A stretch of 64,000 nucleotides of DNA from Cliona cf. orientalis (lineage: Eukaryota; Porifera; Demospongiae; Clionaida; Clionaidae): assembly GCA_963930775.1 (NCBI GenBank), contig OZ005699.1:2253501-2317500 (forward strand). The letters run 5' to 3'. The translations under genes were made by a program, and so were the position numbers. Position 1 is the first letter of the stretch. Every line of letters starts with the position of its first letter. This document shows positions 45,471 to 54,600 of this stretch, piece by piece. The notes beneath the pieces are model-generated. The model was not told the DNA's origin, did no database searches, and was given only the letters and a program-made list of their open reading frames with translations.

Positions 45471-45477
45471 TAATACT

Positions 45478-45704
45478 GAGCTATCATACCTATTATTATA
45501 ACATAGTGCATGTGACAAGATTAAATTCATATTTTTGTACTATTAATATTGTACATGTACACAATTTGCATTTGTATCTCGAGAATGCATCCATCGGTAC
45601 AGGGTCGTCGAGCACTTTGCGCATGCGCGCACGAATCCGAGACTTGCGTATTCCGATGCGGTTCGCCCCTGCTTAATCACAGTAAATCGCGATTCTGTTC
45701 GTGC
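45478..45704 (+). promoter_or_regulatory. upstream region of Ig receptor gene 2
   Basis: Repeat of 34975-35213. It keeps the TCCATCGGTACAGGGTCGTCG block (here with CGAGAATGCA before it) and GCGCATGCGC at 45619-45628, 77 bases before the start codon. Confidence 0.5.
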
Positions 45705-48700
45705 ATGAAGATGGTGATCTTTTGCGTTCATCGCGTTGCTGATCCTACCAGGTGTGGAAGGCTGTTTTCTATTGGCACACTGTTGCTCATAGCAGCATAT
45801 CATGTTCCTCTTGCCACTGGACAGCAAGGTAAATAATATATATTATGACATTGTGCAAACTTTTTTATAATCAATTGTCATTATAATATATCCTACATTA
45901 TCTGGTACATACAGTGCTCCCATGCAAAGAGAGTATAGCTATATATAGCTATGGCTGGTTTGAAAGAAGGCCCCAAAACACTGAAAATTACAATGCTTGT
46001 GGTTAACAGTATTATACTATTACTAAGACTTAGTATTAGCTATAGGGTTTGAGTATAATATGTGACCAGCTCCGAGAATAGGGACCATTCGGAATTTCGT
46101 GTTTGTCGTATGTACATGTAGCTTGTAATTGTGTGTAGGGAATAATAATGGTGTATCCGCTGTATGTTGGCGTCAATATCCTGATACAAGTATACTTACT
46201 ATACTACATCAAGTTTGTAGAAAGCAAGTTGATCATTGTCATGATAAAATTGGTTGTGTTTCATACTCTGTCTACTACCATGAACAGTCCCTTTTCTCAT
46301 AGCAGGTCACATATACTTGAAATTATTTCAAAAGGAAGTTATGATCCCAAATCCAAAAATTTCTAAGTTGACTCTCCATCTGTGAATATATAGGCCTGGG
46401 CCAAATACTCCTTTAAATTATTCGAATAATAATTTTTCACTTATCTACCCCATTATTCAAGAGAACGTACCTATTTTTCTTAGAAAAAGGTGACAAAATG
46501 CAAATGAAACATGAATATGACCAGAATGTACATGTACATTTTGGCCAATAAGTGCTGGATTACATGCAATTTCTCTTTTTATTATAAGTTCTGAGGCTAA
46601 AGGAACTTTTAGCACTCCCAAAAATGATCGACGACTAGTTATCTGAGCCGCTGTTTGCTCCAAGTGGCGTAATGTGCCAATTACCGACAGGTATCAACTA
46701 TCGGAAATACGGGTATCGTTTATCGACATAGGGCCTTAGTATAGGCAGTGGGCGTGGCGCGTTCATAACGAATGCCACTATGCGACGAGAAGCCCCATGA
46801 CCTTTGACCTCACGGTAAGCCCTTCAGTGCGCAAATTCATGCAGAAGTTGGAATTGCGCTCGGGACCTATATAGCTATATATATATGAGACTATTTGTAT
46901 AATTAGGTCCTTAGTAGCTATTAATTTTAGTTCCAGATTTTTTCAAGGATGACTGAAAATGACTCCGGTAACATCATAGCCCCCAAGTCACATGGCACAA
47001 CTTGAAACCTCAGAGGATACTGAACCATCTAACCTAGACTCTCACTTTAAGGTTAATTAGCTACTTGTGTATCCAAGTCTCCCACTTTGACACCATCATG
47101 CTGCTACAGTGGTACACCCAATTCTTCCTTTTAATACCACCTCCATGAAATGATCGTAATTATAAATAGCCTCGTAGCTACCCAGACGCTCGAACGCCTG
47201 GATACGAGGTTAGGTTATAATATAATTCCTGTAGCTACATGTACACGTATGATAGAATAATAATAATTTTTGTTTAGTGACTTTGTACTGGTCAATAATT
47301 GATGACAAAAGCTCATGATCAACACCAACAGGGGCGTAGCCAGGATTTTCGAAAAGAAAAAAATTTTGGACCGGAAACCACACCCACTAATTAAATCACG
47401 CGCTCCGTTTTGTGCCCTTTGAACTCATCAAACGTTCGAGATTCCTGACTAGACACTGCTCGATCGAGGCATAGCTCGAAAGTTTGTTTACAGATAGCTT
47501 TTTAGTCAGCTTTTTTGTGATGATTTTTGACTCTGAAGACTGCTGTAACAACTTGGTGCTGGTATTTATACGGTAAGAAGTGATAAATATTACATGACTC
47601 TGGGAAAAAAGGGGGGGCAAATGCCCCCTGTGCCCCCCCCCCCCTGGCTACGCCCCTGACCAAAGAATGGAGGGTGGTGCTGTTTGATCATTTCGCTACT
47701 GGTAGAAGAACCCAGCCTGCTGTGTGGTGTGGCATGCAAGATTGGTCACTCGAAGTTCGGTCTCTGATCCGTTCAATCATGATAGACTCTCCTCTCTTCA
47801 TTCCTTGGTAGCACGGTAGTGTTGCCAGGGGGGTGCATGTGTTGTTTTGTTGTTTACCTAATAGCCTGTCACAGTATACATGTTTCAATACACTGTCACA
47901 ACCAGTAATGTAACCATGTCATGTATAACTAGAGCTCTGTAGAGCACATACCCCGCGCGCACATTGCGCAATCTATAGATTTACTTTCGGTGCATGGCTA
48001 TAATTTTGTGAACTTCAGAGAAATAATGGAAATGCTGCTTAGTTGTACTGGGGATTACGGTGACGCTTGAAAAAGCGCTCTCTGCACCCAGACCTAGCCC
48101 AGACTAGAAAGATATGAATTTCTATCTATATTTGTTGTAACAATAGTAGTATAGCTATCTTGGTTCCATAGGGCAGTCACTATAGACTTAGAATATCGAC
48201 GATCTTTAGGCCATACCAAGTTAATTTTTTGTTTCTCGGATTCGGCGGGTCTGTTTTTGGCTGATTAGAAAAAAAAATAAAATTTTTTTAATTAACATTC
48301 CTCACATTATGATAGTGATAGGCCAGGAGTACTCGTTAGAAAGAGCACTCTTGGTCTGCTACTGATAGCACTGTAAGCTAAACGATCATCAAAACTGCTC
48401 TAGAATGCAAGTATTCACTACTAAAATCACATCTCCTCCTCTTTGCCGATGATTTAGCCCTCCTGGCGGATTCTCACTCAGGCTTGCAGACATCAATCGA
48501 TCTTCTAGAGGAATACTGCCTAACATGGGATCTGAAAATAAATATCGATAAGACGAAAACTGTTGCATTCAATAACAAAAAGGGAGGACCCCATTTTACA
48601 TTGAGCTCATCTCCACTTGAAGCTACAAACGAGTATAAGTACCTAGGCATCGTATTATCGGATACTGGATCCCTCAGACCAGCCATCTTAAGGGTGCTTC

Positions 48701-51207
48701 ACCACCGCCCACGCACATTTTTTGAGCGGTTGCTAGGGACTATATCTCGAAAACTATATATAGCAGCTACTTGAATGAAACAAGCGTCAGTTTGGAGACA
48801 GTGTAGAGCCTACTCTATATGCCAATCCCAAGCTCTTGAAGTATAACGGGGGTAATATTATAGATGTGACCAGCTACAACCTTCAAATCGATAAAACTCA
48901 CCTTGTGTACACTTTTAGGAGCTCAAATTTTTGTTACATGCATATCTCAACAAGGGCAATCCATTAACGGAGAGCTTTTGCCAGCGCTGTACTGGCAAGT
49001 TCGATTTTTCACACATGACATCATCGTTTTTACAAACTGGATGTGTATATTTGGAAAAACTCTCCGTTACGGTCTAGAGCATGCAACCAATAGTCTACAT
49101 TCCAAGCGTGGTCCCATTCTGATGAACACAGTCCGAGTTTTACACTGGAATGCAAGGTAAAGGGTCCTGAGTACAGCTAGTAATAGTATAGTATAGAGCT
49201 GCATAGTGCTTATCAATCATGAATATCATTATGCGTGTGGTTTGTGGTCTTGTAGCTTGTAGATAGCAACATGATAGTACATTCCTGCATACTGTAATGC
49301 GTTGCTATGGGAAGCACCCTTAACACTTGCGAATCAAACCAGGAAAGCTTGCTTCTCTCTTTTAAAGTCACTCTCCCATTTATCCCATCCCGATCCCTCG
49401 TTACAGTGCTACCTGTTTGACTCCTTAGTCCGACCTGTAGCTGAATATGGCTGTGAGATATGGGGTTATGCACGTGCCGAAGAATTGGAAGTCATTCACC
49501 GAAGATTCTGCAAATCTGCTCTCGGGGTGCCAATAACAACCACTAACTTAGCTTGCTATGGCGAGTTAGGCAGATCCCCGCTTATCATCAAAAGGAAGGT
49601 TCTAATGGTGAAGTACTGGCTGAGAGTTGCTGGCAGTTGGGACGTACCACCCTTGGTCAAAGAGGTCTATACTCTGGCAAAAAAACCACTCTCTACAATG
49701 GACTTCATATGTTAAACAGATCCTCGATGAAAGTGGATACTCGTATGTCTGGTCCCACCCATCTTCAGTCAACCCACATGCATTCGCTAACGAACTCAAA
49801 CAAAGACTTGAAGATCAGTACATCCAAGCATGGTCCAGTGAGCTTCAAGCTAACACAGGGAAGCTTAGAACATACAAGCTCATTAAACATGATTTCAAAA
49901 TGGAAAAGTACCTCAATCTTCCTCCCCATTTACGAGTTCCAACTGCAAGACTAAGAACAAGTGCCCATTCCCTTAGAATCGAAACTGGAAGATACAACCT
50001 CCCGACCCCAATTCCAGCTGAGGAGCGCTTTTGCTGGTTCTGTTCCAACCAACTAGTTGAAGATGAGCTACATTTCCTATTCGACTGCGACCTCTATAAA
50101 TCGATGCCGGAGAAAGATAAACTTATAGAGCACTGTTCAAGTGTAAACCATTCCTTCGCCTTTCTATCCAATTTAGAGAAATTCAAGTTCATCTCGTTTG
50201 CCGAGCAACCCAAAACCATATTTTTATTTTGCAAGTTTGTTGCCGCAGCCCTGGAAACACGAAAGTCTACTGTTCATATTATTGATTAGCTATTATCACC
50301 TATAAACAATATTATTATATCACTTTGATCGATTATTACTATTTGTGCACTCTAGTACAGCTATTTTTCAGACTTATGGGCCTCCTGGCCTCCATTGTCT
50401 ATAATTACATTACATCCTAAGTTGGAAAAAAAATACAATTAATCTAAATAATGTAATGTAATGTAAATAATGTAATTGAACTCAGCCCCAGAACATGCTA
50501 GAAACATAATTCAAAGACCAGCAGATAGAGCATAAAAAAACTAAGATTTTCTCCGTTCAAATTTTCTATTTTCACTTTCATTATCGATTTATAAGCGAAA
50601 ATGTCCTTGTCAAAATAAAAAAAGCCACAACTATGCTACTGTCCAGATGGTCTATTGGTTAAGCTCAGTGTCTTCCAAGCTGTGGCAATTGCTTGCACCG
50701 GTTCGAATCTCGCTTGCTCAAACCAATTTTTTTTTTTTTTTTTTGCCGCTATGTAGCGGTAGGTAAAGATCGTCATTAACCTGAGGATGAGTATATCTCA
50801 AACCAGAGCCTAGCCTCAGCATTCAGCTTCCAGAAAATGCTAGTGCACCACAGCGCTACTTGTGCACACGTGTGATTGGTTCAGTAGAAGCTCTTGAGGT
50901 ACTCATGGGCTTTCATCAATATCAAATGACTAGACAAGTGATTTTTTTTGCAAACTGAGCTATATAGCTACCTACTCAAAGAATGTTGAAGCCACTGAGA
51001 GTTGAAATAGAATCACTTCCAGAACATGATGATGCACGAGGACATTTATCTAAAAATAAAATTTGAAACATACTTGCAACGGCCTACACAGCTTGCCCCT
51101 CTAACGTATCCAGAGTTTTATAGATGGTGGCGTTCAGCATGTCCCATGCTCGATTCATAACATGGTAATGGTCGCCAACCCAACTTAGGATGCGGTTACT
51201 TTCTTGA

Positions 51208-51239
<32 letters not shown>

Positions 51240-51641
51240 TAGCTGGCTGGCTGTGGACTGGTGATGCGCACGATTTGCTAGGCCACACCTCCTGTTAATT
51301 AGTTTTTTTTTTTATTTTCATGCCGACCACCCTGGTCTGTTTCTAGCTCCTGTTTGTCCGAGAAACAAAACATCAAATTGGTATGGCCTTACCAGTCATA
51401 GGCTTGGCCACTTAGTTGTGCGCATGAGCAGAAAGCACAATTGGTATGCATATGCATTGATGGGCACTGTCGATAGGCGTGGCTACGGTGGCCAACAAAA
51501 AGGCACTATTTGTGACGTTCGTGGACCGTATCCCTCGATTCGACGCACACTGAAGCTAGTTTTTCGCCGAATTCGATCGATTGCTTGTGATTACGAGTCG
51601 CTTAGACGCCTTTATCTCGAAATAAGGCGATTTTTGTGCTA

Positions 51642-51673
<32 letters not shown>

Positions 51674-54600
51674 ACGACCGATTACTTTACCCCTTGCGCA
51701 TGCGCGCGGGGTAATAATATTGTATTACTATCTATAGAGAGATTCCGCAAATCGATTATCCCGTGGCGCTAATTAGCTAAGCGGCCGAAGTCGACGTTTT
51801 AATACGCCTACTGCCGTTCACAGGCTTGTAAGGATCGTCTTGGATACCAAGATCGACTGCTTGGAGCTTCTCTTTGTATCGATTCTTCGCTTTATTGCTC
51901 AGACCTTCGAAATAGTCGCTCGTTTTCGAAAAAAAACTTGACACGTTTCAATACAACAACATGCAGCAGTTGGCCTTTTTGCCCACAAAGGGTGTGGCAG
52001 TAGGCGTGGTACGTCGACTTCTGCCGCTTAGCTAATTAGCGCCGCGGGATAATCGATTTGCGGAATCCCTCTATACATGTACGCAGACTATCTACACATT
52101 ACACTTAGTCTATTTAATAGCTAATAGTACTACACTTCCGCTAGCTTTCTGCATCCACCTGTGTGGTTACTTTCGATAATTTGTACCCAGTTAAACAACT
52201 TGTAGCCCTGGCGACCTCCTACCTTTTGGTCGAAGTTCGAAGTTCAGGCGATGTTCCTAAGCAACAGCACACGCGGGAGAAAACGAGAGCTGTGCAGTAA
52301 TGGATCTTTATACTAGTTATACTCTTATATTATTATACTATTAAGGTTTATTACTTAATTATACATATTATATGTATAACATACTGTATAATAAAGCTTA
52401 AATTCGTATATATATATGACCAGCATAATTTGTCTATTTGAGTAGTGTGCTTCTCTTATTAGGCCATACCAAGTTAATTTTTTGTTTCTCGGATTCGGCG
52501 GGTCTGTTTTTGGCTGATTTGAAAAAAAAATAAAAAATTTTTAATTAACATTCCTCACATTATGATAGTGACAGGCCAGGAGTACTTTTCAAAAAGAGCA
52601 CTCTTGGTCTACTACTGATAGTGCTATAAGCTAAACGATCATCAAAACTGCTCGAGAATGTAAATATTCACTACTAAAATGATAGCTGGCTATCTGTGGA
52701 CTGGTGATTTACTAGGCCACACCTCCTGTTAATTAGTTTTTTTTTATTTTCATGCCGACCACCCTGGTCTGTTTCCAGCTCCTGTTTGTCCGAGAAACAA
52801 AACATCAAATTGGTATGGCCTTACTATAATATATTATACACTATACTGTATATAACTGTAGTCTATATTAAGTCTTTTGTGATTCCCTTGGTGTATAAAG
52901 TGCATAATTTGCATAACTATACGTCTTTAGATTACATTTATACATTATGTATAATTATACAGTATATTTGTATAACGTCTAATTTGCATAAAGTCATATC
53001 TCACTCTCTTGGAGGTGTATAAAGTGTATAATTTGCATAACTATACGTCTTTAGATTACATTTATACATTATATATAATTATATAGTATATTTGTATAAT
53101 GTCTAATTTGCATAAAGTCATATCTCACCCTCTCAAAGGTGTATAAAATGCATAATTTGCATAATTATACATCTTTAGATTACATTTATACACTATGTAT
53201 AATTAGGCCCCAATTCGTTGATTATTAGTTTCTCATCAACCGCCCGCATCAATTTTTCAAGTTAGAATTTATCACCATTATTTCATTAGTGCATTCCAAT
53301 GACGTAATAAAAGGCGTGGACAATCACGTGATCGACCGTGTGCAGCAGTTAGCTACAATGTTGTTGAAGAGCTAGGGGGGTGCTATGGCTCTGGTAAGCA
53401 TCTGTGTACTGCCTAACCAGTGGCGTGTCCAAGGGGGGGCTCAGGGTGCTCGAGCACCCCCCTCAGCTCTGGAACAACAGTCAGATCAGTAGCTCAGTGG
53501 CAACTATTTATGCCGATAATCGACAATTGGTAGCCAGAACCAACATTAAACTTACTGGCCTCTACAATTCGCTCTCTAAACAACTCTTTCTTGTCGCTAC
53601 TTGGCCAAAACAGCCTTCTTTACGGTCAGCCAGCTATCTTCAAGAACGCGTTAGCGAGGGGCGTGGTCAACGTTTTGGGGGGCGTGGCTTAAAATTTTGC
53701 GCGCGCGCTTTGCGCGCGATTGGCTTAGCACCTCCCTCCTTCAAATCCTGGACACGCCACTGCTAACCATGCTACTTTCATGACTGATACTCTTGATGCC
53801 ACTTTTGTGACTAGTATACTGTTTGTGTGTGCCAATAGCAATGTTTGCCCAGGCAGCACCATGCATTTTATGTGCCTTTCAAGTGTTGCATAAGTTGTGG
53901 TCAACATTAATTAAATAATGGTAATACCCGCCCGCCCGCATGGTATGTTGGGAAACTACCTGATGAGAAACTAATAATCAAGGAATTGGGGCCTTATACA
54001 GTATATTTGTATAATGTCTAATTTGCATAGTCATATCTCACCCTCTTGGAGGTGTATAAAATGCATAATTTGCATAATTATACATCTTTAGATTACATGT
54101 ATACATTATGTAGTATATTTGTATAATGTCCGATTTGCATAAAATCATATCTCGCCCCTCTTGGAGATGTTGTTATAATTACGTTGGATATGGACGTCTA
54201 AACTTAATTACGTCTGAAACGTGACACGGACGTCTAAACTTTAATTACGTCTGACATGCGACACGGATGTCTAAACTTAATTACGTCTGAAACGTGACAC
54301 GGACGTCTAAACTTAATTACGTCTGACATGCGACACGGATGTCTAAACTTAATTACGTCTGACACGTGACACGGACGTCTAAACTTAATTACGTCTGACA
54401 CTCGACACGGACGTCTAAACTTAACTACGTCTGACACGCGACTCAGACAATTAAACTTTATCTGACAGGCGACACGGACATTGAAATTAATAGTATACTA
54501 ATTATACATATTATACATTATACAGTTAGACTGTATAGGGTATACTATTGCATATTTGTTGTATAACGTCTATAATATTATAATTATGCACTTTATGCAA

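Larger units (their letters stand above)
48209..51388. mobile_element. Harbinger-like element split by a LINE insertion
   Basis: Ends GGCCATACCAAGTTAATTTT and ATCAAATTGGTATGGCC, flanked by TTA, equal those of the uninterrupted 359-base copy at 52462-52820. Alignment with that copy shows a foreign insertion between about 48428 and 51234. Confidence 0.75.
46770..52202. mobile_element. MULE-like element copy with nested insertions
   Basis: The sequence from GAATGCCACTATGCGACGAG at 46770 corresponds, in inverse orientation, to the element at 57747-59127, through 47928 and again at 51718-51748 and 52074-52202. Compared with that copy it carries three insertions: 47329-47658, about 47930-51716 and 51749-52073. 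The right terminal repeat is not found after 52202, so the copy is truncated. Confidence 0.6.
52840..54180. repeat. AT-rich tandem repeat, ~123-base unit, split by an insertion
   Basis: Units begin GGTGTATAAAGTGCATAATT and include TACGTCTTTAGATTACATTT and AATTTGCATAAAGTCATATC; starts at about 52891, 53014 and 53138, then again after the insertion at about 54048. The Harbinger-like element 53206-53993 sits inside one unit, and the neighbouring units show the empty site. Confidence 0.75.

Noticed and set aside
49627-50289. Independent 220-codon gene
   Set aside because: It is the C-terminal part of the frame-broken LINE that precedes it, with the same family features.
50641-50720. tRNA-Gly gene
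   Set aside because: A- and B-box-like segments are present, but the stems do not pair well and the sequence is part of a dispersed repeat with a second copy at 1.1 kb.
54186-54480. CRISPR array
   Set aside because: The 36-base units are contiguous and nearly identical with no spacers, in a eukaryotic genome; it is a minisatellite.
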